Origin: Spirochaetales bacterium
Lineage (GTDB): Bacteria; Spirochaetota; Spirochaetia; Sphaerochaetales; Sphaerochaetaceae
DNA: 33,267 nucleotides
NCBI GenBank assembly: GCA_017629575.1
Contig: JAGBWX010000094.1
Coordinates: forward strand, 1 to 33,267
Direction: 5' to 3'
The position numbers and the translations under genes were made by a program. The notes under the pieces are model-generated. The model saw nothing but the letters and a program-made list of their open reading frames with translations. It made no database searches and had not been told where the DNA came from. Every line of letters starts with the position of its first letter. Position 1 is the stretch's first letter. Below, one piece after another: positions 26,363 to 33,267 of this stretch.

Positions 26363-26378
26363 CTTGTCAAAAAGAGAC

Positions 26379-27380
26379 TTAGAGACTTGCAATCTCGATG
26401 ATCTTCTTGTCTTCTGCTGCAGAGAAATCACGCTTTGTCTTAAGGGCAGAAAGGCTCTTTGAAAGCTGTTCCTTGTTTCTAGCACCAACGATAACAGATG
26501 TAATATTCTGCTTGGAAAGAATCCAAGTAAGTGCCATCTGTGTGAGGCTTTGGCCACGAGATGCTGCAATGTCATTGAGAGCGTTGAGCTTTTTAACCAT
26601 CTTTTCATTGATATCGCTCTCTGAAAGGAACTTGTTCTCCCTTGCTCTGCAGTTCTCTGGAATATTTCCAGAAAGATACTTATCTGTAAGAAGGCCCTGA
26701 GCAAGAGGTGAGAATACAATTGTTCCAATGCCATTGTTCTCAAGCCCTAAGAAGAGGTTGTCTCTATCATCATTTTCCCTGTTGAGGATTGAATAGCTTA
26801 CCTGATTTAAGATTGGTGAGATATTCCACTCTGTCTCAAGAATCATCTTTGCCTTTATAGCGAGCTCCAGTGGATAGTTTGAAATAGCAACATAGAGAGC
26901 CTTTCCACTTCTTACAAGCTGTGCAAGAGCCTCCATAGTCTCATATAAAGGAGTATTTGGATCTGGACAATGGTGGTAGAAGATATCTACATACTCAAGT
27001 CCCATTCTCTTTAATGACTGGTTGCATGAAGAGATAAGGTACTTCTTTGAACCACCTTCTCCGTATGGTCCTGGCCACATATCATATCCAGCCTTTGATG
27101 AGATTACCATCTCTTCTCTATAAGGAAGGAAGTTATTCTTGAGAATCTCTCCGAATCTTTCTTCTGCAGAGCCATAGATTGGACCATAGTTATTTGCAAG
27201 GTCAAAGCTGGTAATACCGTTGTCGAAGGCACACTTAACGATATCTTCTGTTGTTTTGTAATCAGAATTTGTACCAAAATTGTGCCAGAAACCAAGTGAC
27301 ATCTCGCTGAGCTTTAAGCCAGAGGCACCACATCTGTTATACTTCATTTCTTCATATCTTTTTTCATTTGCAATATACAT
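26379..27380 (-). CDS. yghZ: YghZ-type aldo/keto reductase (L-glyceraldehyde 3-phosphate reductase)
   Basis: A 333-residue aldo/keto reductase of the Kv-beta/YghZ group. In E. coli YghZ reduces L-glyceraldehyde 3-phosphate and methylglyoxal, a detoxifying role. The tetrad is D60 and Y65 in FDLANNYGP, K96 in SSKAGYD and H137 in FYHHCPD. SKAGYDMWPGPYGEGGSKKY is a very specific YghZ signature. The N-terminal MYIANEKRYEEMKYNRCG aligns with the E. coli start (I recall WLANPERYGQMQYRYCG), so the first ATG at 27380 is right even though no ribosome site precedes it. TAGAAT lies 7 nt upstream. It is divergent from the PepT-like gene across 37 bp. Confidence 0.92.
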   Translation of the reverse strand: MYIANEKRYEEMKYNRCGASGLKLSEMSLGFWHNFGTNSDYKTTEDIVKCAFDNGITSFDLANNYGPIYGSAEERFGEILKNNFLPYREEMVISSKAGYDMWPGPYGEGGSKKYLISSCNQSLKRMGLEYVDIFYHHCPDPNTPLYETMEALAQLVRSGKALYVAISNYPLELAIKAKMILETEWNISPILNQVSYSILNRENDDRDNLFLGLENNGIGTIVFSPLAQGLLTDKYLSGNIPENCRARENKFLSESDINEKMVKKLNALNDIAASRGQSLTQMALTWILSKQNITSVIVGARNKEQLSKSLSALKTKRDFSAAEDKKIIEIASL

Positions 27381-27382
27381 AC

Positions 27383-27411
27383 ATTACATTCTAAGACATA
27401 AGGTGTAAAAT
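27383..27411 (+). promoter_or_regulatory. Candidate promoter of the PepT-like gene, leaderless
   Basis: -35 ATTACA (27383-27388, 4 of 6) and -10 TAAAAT (27406-27411, 5 of 6) are separated by 17 bp. The ATG at 27418 follows the -10 after 6 nt, so the predicted start coincides with the start codon. Only a poorly placed AGGG lies between. Confidence 0.5.
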
Positions 27412-27417
27412 AGGGAT

Positions 27418-28473
27418 ATGAATGTTGAAAAATATTTCAGGGAATTAATTGCTATCCCTTCCCCATCTAAAAATGAATGCAAAGTCTCATCCTACATGAA
27501 AGAAAAGCTCTCATCTTTTGGATTTTCATATCGAGAAGATGAGGTTGGAAACATCCTTTTCTACAGAACATTAGAGGGTGAAAAGATTGTGTTATCTTCC
27601 CATATGGATACAGTTCCACCAGCTGTAAATGCTGTCATGCTTGAAGACGATGAAAAGTTCTTCACAGATGGAACAACAGCCCTCGGCGCAGATGACAAGT
27701 GCGGACTTGCTGCAATTCTGTCAGTGGCAGAAGAATACAAAGGCGATGACTATGCGATTCTTCTTACTGTTGCAGAAGAAATTGGACTTTGGGGCTCGTC
27801 ACATCTCAAGAAGGAATTCTTGGATACAATCAACATTAAACATGTCTTTGTAATGGATGCAACAGGAGATGTTGGGACAATCATTAACAGTCAAGTTGGA
27901 AAATCTAGAGTCACCCTAACCTTCAACGGAAAGAAATCCCACGCAGGCTTCAAGCCTGAGAATGGAATCAATGCAATCGTAATGGCATCAAATTTCATAT
28001 CATCAATCAAGACAGGAAGACTTGAAGAACTCACCACATCAAATATCGGATCATTCATTGCAGAAGGTACAACAAACGTTGTTCCAGACAAAGCTACAGT
28101 AGTCTTTGAAGTAAGATCTAACAGAAGCGAAACAAGATTTGAAATCATAAGAGAGTATATCGCAAAGGCAACGGAGGCTGCATCAAAGCTTGGTGGTTCG
28201 GTGGACGTTTTTGAAGAAGATCTCTATACAGAATACTGTGTAAATGAGGATTCAGACATCATAAGACATGCACTCAAGTCCTTCAGCTCAATCGGTATTG
28301 ATGCAAAAATCAAATCAACTACAGGTGGTTCAGATTCAAATAATCTCAATAAGTTCGGAATTTCTTCTGTTGTTTTAACATCTGGATATTACAGCGCACA
28401 TTCAACAAGCGAATATATTGAGAAAAAGCAGCTTGGACTACTTTATAAAATAGCAAGAGCTCTCTTTAACTAA
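27418..28473 (+). CDS. PepT-like M20-family metallopeptidase
   Basis: A 351-residue cytoplasmic di-zinc aminopeptidase, resembling the PepT-like/tripeptidase group, that trims short peptides. The metal ligands and catalytic residues are H62 and D64 in SSHMDTVPP, D92 in GADDKCGLAA, the Glu pair E120/E121 in TVAEEIGLWG, D147 in VMDATGDVG and H328 in SAHSTSEY. The lid domain includes KSHAGFKPENGINAI (about 174-188). It is shorter than E. coli PepT (408), as usual for the PepT-like branch. Its stop region overlaps the convergent RNase D gene by 8 bp. Confidence 0.88.
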   Translation: MNVEKYFRELIAIPSPSKNECKVSSYMKEKLSSFGFSYREDEVGNILFYRTLEGEKIVLSSHMDTVPPAVNAVMLEDDEKFFTDGTTALGADDKCGLAAILSVAEEYKGDDYAILLTVAEEIGLWGSSHLKKEFLDTINIKHVFVMDATGDVGTIINSQVGKSRVTLTFNGKKSHAGFKPENGINAIVMASNFISSIKTGRLEELTTSNIGSFIAEGTTNVVPDKATVVFEVRSNRSETRFEIIREYIAKATEAASKLGGSVDVFEEDLYTEYCVNEDSDIIRHALKSFSSIGIDAKIKSTTGGSDSNNLNKFGISSVVLTSGYYSAHSTSEYIEKKQLGLLYKIARALFN

Positions 28474-28479
28474 GAGAGC
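28459..28479. terminator. Hairpin spanning both stop codons of convergent genes
   Basis: GCTCTCTT (28459-28466) and AAGAGAGC (28472-28479) form an 8-bp stem with the loop TAACT. It contains the TAA of the PepT-like gene and the TAA of the RNase D gene. U-tracts on both sides are weak (CCTTCTTT and TCTTGCTATTTT), so it is a compact, probably bidirectional terminator inside the 8-bp gene overlap. Confidence 0.5.
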
Positions 28480-29359
28480 CCTTCTTTGCTATATTCTCCA
28501 TATTTTCCTTTCTTGCCTTCTCCAAAGCTTCCCACACCTTAGGGGCAAGGAGTTCCCTGAATCTAGGACTCTCTGCAGATAGACGAACCTTCATCATATC
28601 TATTGTCTTTGGAGGATTCTTTGCAAACTCGATTATCCTCTTTTTATCCATCACGCGAGCAGCTGGGACATTGAAGCGACGAGCAAGAGCATCCCTTGAT
28701 AAATATAAGTGGCGTACTATGTTCTTCTCGCTTTCTGTGTAATGTCTCCAGTTGCCAACTCTCTTATACCCAGGCTCTGGCTTTTTGACATCAGTTGCCT
28801 TCTTCATAAGCCTATCAACTTGTGGAGAAAGATTTTTCTTTGATACCTCTTCTGAAAGAATGTCCTCAAGTTGGAAAAGATATGTAACATCCATCAGTGC
28901 ATACTTGATGAGCTCTTCATCAATTGGACGCCTCATCCAGTTTGCCTGCTGATTCTTTTTCTTGTTGATTGTTAATTCAATGCCCAGATATTCCTTAACA
29001 AGACCAAGTAAGTTGCCATCATAGCCAAGGGCCTTTGCCATAACTCTTATGTCCATGATATTTGCGATTTTCAGTTCATAGTTCTTGTAGACAAGTGAGT
29101 GATCAGATTGGCAGTCAAACCATACTTTCTTTACTGGCATGGAAAAAAAGGCTTCTAAGCCTTTGACTGTAAGAGCTTTGCTTCTTGGATCTATGATATA
29201 AAAGACATCCCCATCATATACCTGGATAAGACATAGATGTTCGCCATATACATGCAAATTGAACTCGCCTTCAAAGTCTACTGCTATTTTCTCTTTAGAA
29301 TTCAGGACTTCAATGGCTTTAAAAAGCTCTTCATCACTATTGATCTGGGTATAATTCAT
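28466..29359 (-). CDS. rnd: Ribonuclease D-like 3'-5' exonuclease
   Basis: A 297-residue DEDDy exonuclease that trims 3' ends of tRNA precursors and other RNAs. The metal-binding residues are D28 and E30 in VDFEGEF, D86 in CQSDHSLV and D157 with Y153 in YALMDVTYLF. A single HRDC-like domain (about 200-280) follows, whereas E. coli RNase D has two, which explains the shorter length (297 against 375). No normal ribosome site precedes the ATG: a GGGAGGAA sequence is buried in a hairpin that ends 3 nt before the start codon. It is probably the third gene after the WYL regulator and the outer-membrane protein gene. Confidence 0.9.
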   Translation of the reverse strand: MNYTQINSDEELFKAIEVLNSKEKIAVDFEGEFNLHVYGEHLCLIQVYDGDVFYIIDPRSKALTVKGLEAFFSMPVKKVWFDCQSDHSLVYKNYELKIANIMDIRVMAKALGYDGNLLGLVKEYLGIELTINKKKNQQANWMRRPIDEELIKYALMDVTYLFQLEDILSEEVSKKNLSPQVDRLMKKATDVKKPEPGYKRVGNWRHYTESEKNIVRHLYLSRDALARRFNVPAARVMDKKRIIEFAKNPPKTIDMMKVRLSAESPRFRELLAPKVWEALEKARKENMENIAKKGSLS

Positions 29360-29362
29360 AAG

Positions 29363-29388
29363 CTCTACAGGGATTCCTCCCTGTAGAG
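29363..29388 (-). promoter_or_regulatory. GNRA-capped hairpin directly before the RNase D start codon
   Basis: On the minus strand CTCTACAGGGA and TCCCTGTAGAG form a perfect 11-bp stem closed by the GNRA tetraloop GGAA. The ATG follows after only three bases (CTT). The only Shine-Dalgarno-like sequence, GGGAGGAA, lies in the end of the 5' arm and the loop. There is no T-run after it, so it is not a standard terminator. Confidence 0.75.
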
Positions 29389-29419
29389 TTTAACTAAAAC
29401 ATCTCTTTCTTTAAAGATA

Positions 29420-30046
29420 TTAGTACATCCTCATGACTGCAATTCTTGGTGAGATTGCAAATCCACTCTGATTATACATGCCTGATGATGCATATGGTCC
29501 CTTCTCAACATCTTTATGGATGTACAGTGGGACAGACATCTCTGCAGATGCAACGAGTGAAACCCAATCGTCAAGACGGAATGCGAAAGATGCATCGGCA
29601 ATCATGAAGTTGCTATATGTTGATACGATGCCATAGTCTACAGAAGCAACAGTTACTGGAGTGCTTCTGTACTCAAACATGTAGCCAACACCGGCTTCCA
29701 TTGTCAGCATGCTATTAATTGGCTGACGATAACGAGCTGTGATACTTGGTCTAATTCCAGCTGAAAGACTTGATAAGCTATGGTCTCCCTGCTCTGAATA
29801 GATTGGTGCTGTTACGGCAAATCCATATCCAACGCCAAACTTAGCATCACTTCCAAAAAAGTTAGCTCCTTCAATTGCGATTGGTACAACCATGCTGTAC
29901 CCACCTACGCTGAGGTCATCAGTTCCAAGCTTTGTCTCGCTCCAATAGAACTCTGCACCACTTTCAAAACCAATTCTATTATAGGAAGCAAACAACCCAG
30001 ACATAGAAATGATAAGAACAATAAGAATGTAGAAAACTTTCTTCAT
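29420..30046 (-). CDS. Outer-membrane beta-barrel protein
   Basis: A 208-residue exported protein. The signal peptide is MKKVFYILIVLIISMSGLFA with likely cleavage after A20 or A21. The mature protein has alternating polar and hydrophobic beta-strand patterns, many Gly, Ser and Tyr residues, and ends in an aromatic (RIAVMRMY), the usual C-terminal beta-signal of small outer-membrane barrels. I do not recognise a more specific family. GAGGAG lies about 10 nt before the ATG. It follows the WYL regulator gene by 41 nt and precedes RNase D by 60 nt, so an operon is possible. Confidence 0.7.
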   Translation of the reverse strand: MKKVFYILIVLIISMSGLFASYNRIGFESGAEFYWSETKLGTDDLSVGGYSMVVPIAIEGANFFGSDAKFGVGYGFAVTAPIYSEQGDHSLSSLSAGIRPSITARYRQPINSMLTMEAGVGYMFEYRSTPVTVASVDYGIVSTYSNFMIADASFAFRLDDWVSLVASAEMSVPLYIHKDVEKGPYASSGMYNQSGFAISPRIAVMRMY

Positions 30047-30087
30047 TTTTTATATCTCCTCTAATCGAGAAGATAATCATGAATTTT

Positions 30088-31014
30088 CTAAAGTCCAAAC
30101 TTATCTTTCAATGTTTTAATTTCATTTTTATAATTCTCAACAAACTCTTCTGGAGCTATTGGCTCGGCTTTTACGCCATAAGAAAGCACTTTGCTAACAA
30201 GCTCAATATCATTAGTTGCAGGGACTGTAAGCTCAAAGGTATCATCATCAATCCATCTGCCACTCTGATTCTTGTGCCAGACCTGCAAAGATACTATATA
30301 TGCAATATTGTCATAGAATCGCATTGTATAGTTCTTAATCTCGGCTTTTGGATTATAGAAGATTCCGAATCCACTCTCATCGATTTTTTCCAGCTCTGAA
30401 GTATCTGTGAATTCAAAGAATTCATTCATTACTTCAATCTCCTTGATTCTTGAGAGAGAATAAGTCTTAATCTCTGGTCCATTGTAGGCTTGGGTATCTA
30501 CAGCTCTCAAATACCAAACAGATGAGTAGTTAATCAACTCCAATGGCTCAACAAGACGCTTGAAGGGTCTCCTCTTTGGCCTGCAATAGAGAATAGAGAC
30601 TCTCTTCTTTACCTCAATTGCGCTCATTAATGAGAAGAATGTCGAATAGTCAGGCATCTCTGTCGCCTGCGACATATATTTAACCTTTCCTTCCTTGATA
30701 TCCTCACCTCTGAAAGCTTCCTTCAGAGGGTTAACAGAGGAAGCTGCAACAGCAGAAGCAATAACATTCTGAGAGAGAATCCTCTGGAGCTCTCTCTCAT
30801 CTCCATAAAGTCTATAGCTCTTGTCATAAGGATCATAATCAAGCTCAACTCTGGCACCAAAGTGCATCTTTTCAATCTTTTCCTTGATGTATGAGATATC
30901 ACGTCTAACCTGCCTGTCGCTGACGCTGTAGATATTCATGATTTCCTTGGTTGTGACTTTTCCATAGCGGCTGAGTCTATCGATAATCTGGATAATTCTT
31001 TCTGCTTGGCTCAT
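30088..31014 (-). CDS. WYL-domain transcriptional regulator (YafY-type)
   Basis: A 308-residue regulator. The N-terminal DeoR/HTH-11-type helix-turn-helix (about 3-58) shows KVTTKEIMNIYSVSDRQVRRDI. The WYL domain (about 130-220) shows the RRPFKRLVEPLELINYSSVWYLRAVD segment that gives the family its name. A C-terminal WCX-like extension follows. WYL proteins bind ligands, often nucleic acid or nucleotides, and respond to stress or DNA damage; the target here is unknown. RNase D two genes downstream is an interesting partner but the link is inference. No Shine-Dalgarno is present; a strong promoter ends 6 nt before the ATG. Confidence 0.9.
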   Translation of the reverse strand: MSQAERIIQIIDRLSRYGKVTTKEIMNIYSVSDRQVRRDISYIKEKIEKMHFGARVELDYDPYDKSYRLYGDERELQRILSQNVIASAVAASSVNPLKEAFRGEDIKEGKVKYMSQATEMPDYSTFFSLMSAIEVKKRVSILYCRPKRRPFKRLVEPLELINYSSVWYLRAVDTQAYNGPEIKTYSLSRIKEIEVMNEFFEFTDTSELEKIDESGFGIFYNPKAEIKNYTMRFYDNIAYIVSLQVWHKNQSGRWIDDDTFELTVPATNDIELVSKVLSYGVKAEPIAPEEFVENYKNEIKTLKDKFGL

Positions 31015-31020
31015 AAGCTA

Positions 31021-31048
31021 ATTTTAAACTACCCGTGGGACATTTCAA
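31021..31048 (-). promoter_or_regulatory. Candidate promoter of the WYL regulator gene, leaderless
   Basis: On the minus strand -35 TTGAAA (31043-31048, 5 of 6) and -10 TAAAAT (31021-31026, 5 of 6) are separated by 16 bp. The ATG begins 6 nt after the -10, so transcription should start at or next to the start codon. No ribosome site exists in this space. Confidence 0.6.
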
Positions 31049-31068
31049 GTCCTAAGATATTAAGGCAT

Positions 31069-31096
31069 AGAAAAAGGGGCACCATAACGTGCCCCT
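31069..31096 (-). terminator. Intrinsic terminator of the PEP carboxykinase gene
   Basis: On the minus strand AGGGGCAC/GTGCCCCT form an 8-bp stem with a six-base loop, followed by TTTTTC. Confidence 0.9.
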
Positions 31097-31115
31097 ATAT
31101 AAGCTATAAGCTAAA

Positions 31116-32945
31116 TTACTTTGAAGCCTTGAGTGATGCCTCGAGAGTATCGAGCATTTCTGCAAGTTCCTGAGGAAGGTGTGAACCGAACTTTGGATAG
31201 TGGTTAGTTCTGATGTCTTCAACTTCCTTGAGCCAGCCGTCTACGTCAACTGTGAGGAGAGCCTTCATATCTTCTTCTGTTACGCCTTCTGGTCTGTCGA
31301 TAGCGTCAACTGTTGGCATGATACCGATTGGTGTGTCAACTGTCTTTGCTGTGCCGTTACAGCACTCGAATACCCACTTGAGAACTCTTGAGTTATCGCC
31401 GTAACCTGGCCAGAGCCACTTGCCTTCTGCTGTCTTTCTGAACCAGTTAACATAGAAGATCTTTGGAAGAACGTCTGCTGATGGAGCTGCTGCGCCAACT
31501 TCGATCCAGTGCTTGAAGTAGTCACCCATATTGTAGCCACAGAATGGAAGCATAGCAAATGGGTCTCTTCTGATTGTGCCAGCCTTAACGTCGAGTGTAG
31601 CAGCTGTTACTTCTGAACCTACGATAGAACCGAGGAATACACCGTGGTTCCAGTTTCTTGCCATGTGAACAAGTGGGATTGTTGAAGGTCTTCTACCACC
31701 GAAGAGGATAGCTGATACAGGTACGCCGTTTGGATCTTCCCATTCTTCTGCGATACATGGGCACTGACCTGCAGGTGCTGTGAATCTTGAGTTTGGATGT
31801 GCAGCTGGCTTCTGGCTCTTGTCTGCCTTGTTCTGTGTCCAAGGGTTGCCGTTCCAGTCGATAACTTCGCCTGGTGCGTCGTAGCCAATGCCTTCCCACC
31901 ATACGTCCTTGTCAGCTGTAAGAGCAACGTTTGTGAAGATTGTGTTCTTGCTTGCTGCTGCGAGAGCGTTGTAGTTAGACTGAGCTGATGTGCCAGGAGC
32001 TACGCCGAAGAAGCCTGCTTCTGGGTTGATTGCATAAAGTCTGCCGTCTGCGCCTGGCTTCATCCATGCAATGTCGTCACCGATTGTCTGAACCTTCCAA
32101 CCTGGGATTGTTGGGATGAGCATAGCGAGGTTTGTCTTACCACATGCTGATGGGAATGCAGCTGTAACATACTTGCTTTCGCCTTCTGGTGATGTAACCT
32201 TGAGGATGAGCATGTGCTCTGCGAGCCAGCCTTCGTCTCTTGCGATAACTGTTGCAATTCTGAGAGCGAGACACTTCTTGCCGAGAAGAGCGTTGCCACC
32301 GTAACCTGAGCCATATGACCAGATTTCTCTTGTTGCAGGGAACTGTGAGATGTACTTGTCGTCCATTGGAGCGCATGGCCACTTGCCACCGTCTGTCTCA
32401 CCTTCCTGGAGAGGCTTACCAACTGAGTGGAGACATGGGATGAACTCGCCGTCTGTGCCGAGGAGCTCGAGAACCTTATCGCCAACTCTTGTCATGATCA
32501 TCATGTTGTTTACAACGTATGCTGAGTCTGTGATTTCAACACCGAGCTTTGAGATTGGAGAACCGAGTGGGCCCATTGAGAATGGGATAACGTACATTGT
32601 TCTGCCCTTCATACAGCCTGTGTAAAGACCTGTCATTGTAGCCTTGAGCTCAGCTGGATCGATCCAGTTGTTTGTAGGACCAGCTTCTTCAGCTGTTGGT
32701 GCTGCGATGAATGTTCTCTTTTCAACACGTGCTACGTCTGATGGATCTGAATCAAAAAGTACACAGCCTGGCTTCTTTTCCTCGTTAAGGCGTACGCAGA
32801 GGCCAGAATTTACCTGGAGCTCGATAAGCTCATCGTACTGCTTCTGTGAACCGTTGCAGATTACGATGTTGTCTGGTGTAGTCATCTTTGCAATTTCGTT
32901 GACCCAATCAACCAGCTTCTTGTGCTTGATGTCTGTAAGTGTCAT
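31116..32945 (-). CDS. pckG: Phosphoenolpyruvate carboxykinase (GTP)
   Basis: A 609-residue enzyme interconverting oxaloacetate plus GTP with PEP plus GDP and CO2. Visible motifs are the kinase-1 loop [10 protein letters not shown] (265-274) with reactive C268, the kinase-2 QTIGDDIAW with D290 and D291, [26 protein letters not shown] and the guanine-site region [21 protein letters not shown]. Length and motifs are of the GTP class, not the shorter ATP class. In an anaerobe with fumarate or oxaloacetate metabolism it may run towards oxaloacetate to conserve energy. An AAGGAG ribosome site 7 nt before the ATG at 32945 fixes the start; the frame open further to 33026 is not used. Confidence 0.96.
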   Translation of the reverse strand: MTLTDIKHKKLVDWVNEIAKMTTPDNIVICNGSQKQYDELIELQVNSGLCVRLNEEKKPGCVLFDSDPSDVARVEKRTFIAAPTAEEAGPTNNWIDPAELKATMTGLYTGCMKGRTMYVIPFSMGPLGSPISKLGVEITDSAYVVNNMMIMTRVGDKVLELLGTDGEFIPCLHSVGKPLQEGETDGGKWPCAPMDDKYISQFPATREIWSYGSGYGGNALLGKKCLALRIATVIARDEGWLAEHMLILKVTSPEGESKYVTAAFPSACGKTNLAMLIPTIPGWKVQTIGDDIAWMKPGADGRLYAINPEAGFFGVAPGTSAQSNYNALAAASKNTIFTNVALTADKDVWWEGIGYDAPGEVIDWNGNPWTQNKADKSQKPAAHPNSRFTAPAGQCPCIAEEWEDPNGVPVSAILFGGRRPSTIPLVHMARNWNHGVFLGSIVGSEVTAATLDVKAGTIRRDPFAMLPFCGYNMGDYFKHWIEVGAAAPSADVLPKIFYVNWFRKTAEGKWLWPGYGDNSRVLKWVFECCNGTAKTVDTPIGIMPTVDAIDRPEGVTEEDMKALLTVDVDGWLKEVEDIRTNHYPKFGSHLPQELAEMLDTLEASLKASK

Positions 32946-32966
32946 GAATTTCTCCTTTATATGAAT

Positions 32967-32979
32967 CCGGACTCTCCGG
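32967..32979 (-). promoter_or_regulatory. 5' stem-loop in the PEP carboxykinase leader
   Basis: CCGGA/TCCGG forms a 5-bp stem with a 3-base loop. It lies only about 2 nt after the predicted transcription start, upstream of the ribosome site. Such 5' hairpins can protect an mRNA from decay. Confidence 0.4.
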
Positions 32980-32987
32980 TCTTTTTC

Positions 32988-33016
32988 ATTAAATAAAATC
33001 ATAAACGAGATGTCCA
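32988..33016 (-). promoter_or_regulatory. Promoter of the PEP carboxykinase gene
   Basis: On the minus strand -35 TGGACA (33011-33016, 5 of 6) and -10 TTTAAT (32988-32993, 5 of 6) are separated by exactly 17 bp. The predicted start is near 32981, giving a leader of about 36 nt. Upstream of it, 33017-33267 is AT-rich and I see no gene or clear repeat there. Confidence 0.65.
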
Positions 33017-33267
33017 GTTTCATCAAGCTACAGAGGACATGTCTATAAATAAATACCGAATTATTTGATACAATTTTACTATTAATCTATTTTATTACAC
33101 AAAAAGACTTTAAAACTCAGCTAAAATCAAAATGGACATTATTGCTTTTATTCTATCGGAGATAGTTTTCTCCAAAATAAAACAAAGCTCCTCTAAAAAT
33201 GGCAAACAAGACATTCTTATAATATTTCAAAACTTAAGAAGTTGATGTTAGGGCAATTTTACCTATC

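Noticed and set aside
27345-27347. Internal ATG of yghZ as the true start
   Set aside because: The residues before it match the N-terminus of E. coli YghZ, so the ATG at 27380 is kept.
31097-31112. ATAAGCT direct repeat after the PEP carboxykinase gene
   Set aside because: Only two short AT-rich copies; likely chance.
32946-33026. Extended N-terminus of PEP carboxykinase
   Set aside because: The added residues cover the promoter and leader hairpin; AAGGAG 7 nt before 32945 and the family length of about 609 support the shorter form.

Overview
The window most resembles the chromosome of a host-associated, anaerobic, sugar-fermenting bacterium, probably a spirochaete (Treponema/Sphaerochaeta-like). 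This is inferred from the gene mix: small Gram-negative-type outer-membrane beta-barrel candidates, a GTP-type PEP carboxykinase, a sodium-pumping oxaloacetate decarboxylase, a putative selenium-dependent molybdenum hydroxylase, and an 'SAWEIALE' conserved hypothetical that I associate with spirochaetes. Composition is moderately AT-rich, with strong use of AGA, ACA and TCA codons. No rRNA gene, CRISPR array, intact insertion sequence or prophage is visible.

Layout. 1-2980: beta-galactosidase. 2981-5326 (minus): three overlapping genes for a TRIC-like channel, an alanyl-tRNA editing protein and a VTT-type membrane protein. 5404-5985: the conserved hypothetical. 6068-8463 (minus): malic enzyme and an FAD-dependent NAD(P)H oxidoreductase, preceded by a tRNA-Cys. 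8716-10427: an envelope protein and an LDH2/MDH2-type dehydrogenase. 10428-14926: an unidentified, perhaps sugar-binding protein, divergent from a GH36 alpha-galactosidase that overlaps gpsA. 14927-15988: about 1 kb of decayed mobile or accessory DNA containing a serine-recombinase C-terminus, a tyrosine-recombinase N-terminus and a broken Fic gene. 15989-19043 (minus): a tightly overlapping mrp / NUDIX / SIMPL / aldo-keto reductase operon. 19296-22945: oadG-oadA-oadB. 23040-26156: dCMP deaminase and a fused molybdenum hydroxylase. 26379-31014: YghZ-type reductase, PepT-like peptidase, RNase D, an outer-membrane protein and a WYL regulator. 31116-32945 (minus): PEP carboxykinase.

How the genes fit together. 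Beta- and alpha-galactosidase release sugars from galactosides. PEP carboxykinase, malic enzyme, an LDH2-type (possibly malate) dehydrogenase and the oxaloacetate decarboxylase pump form a C4/C3 node that interconverts PEP, oxaloacetate, malate and pyruvate and could couple decarboxylation to a sodium gradient. GpsA links glycolysis to phospholipid synthesis.

The most notable observations are: (1) several genes without a Shine-Dalgarno sequence have a -10-like hexamer exactly 6 nt before the ATG, two of them with a good -35, suggesting leaderless mRNAs; (2) the OadA subunit has two tandem biotinyl domains; (3) an 11-bp GNRA-capped hairpin lies 3 nt before the RNase D start codon; (4) the recombinase/Fic relic region carries a repeated AT-rich motif; (5) the molybdenum hydroxylase mRNA may fold into a stem from its predicted first nucleotide.
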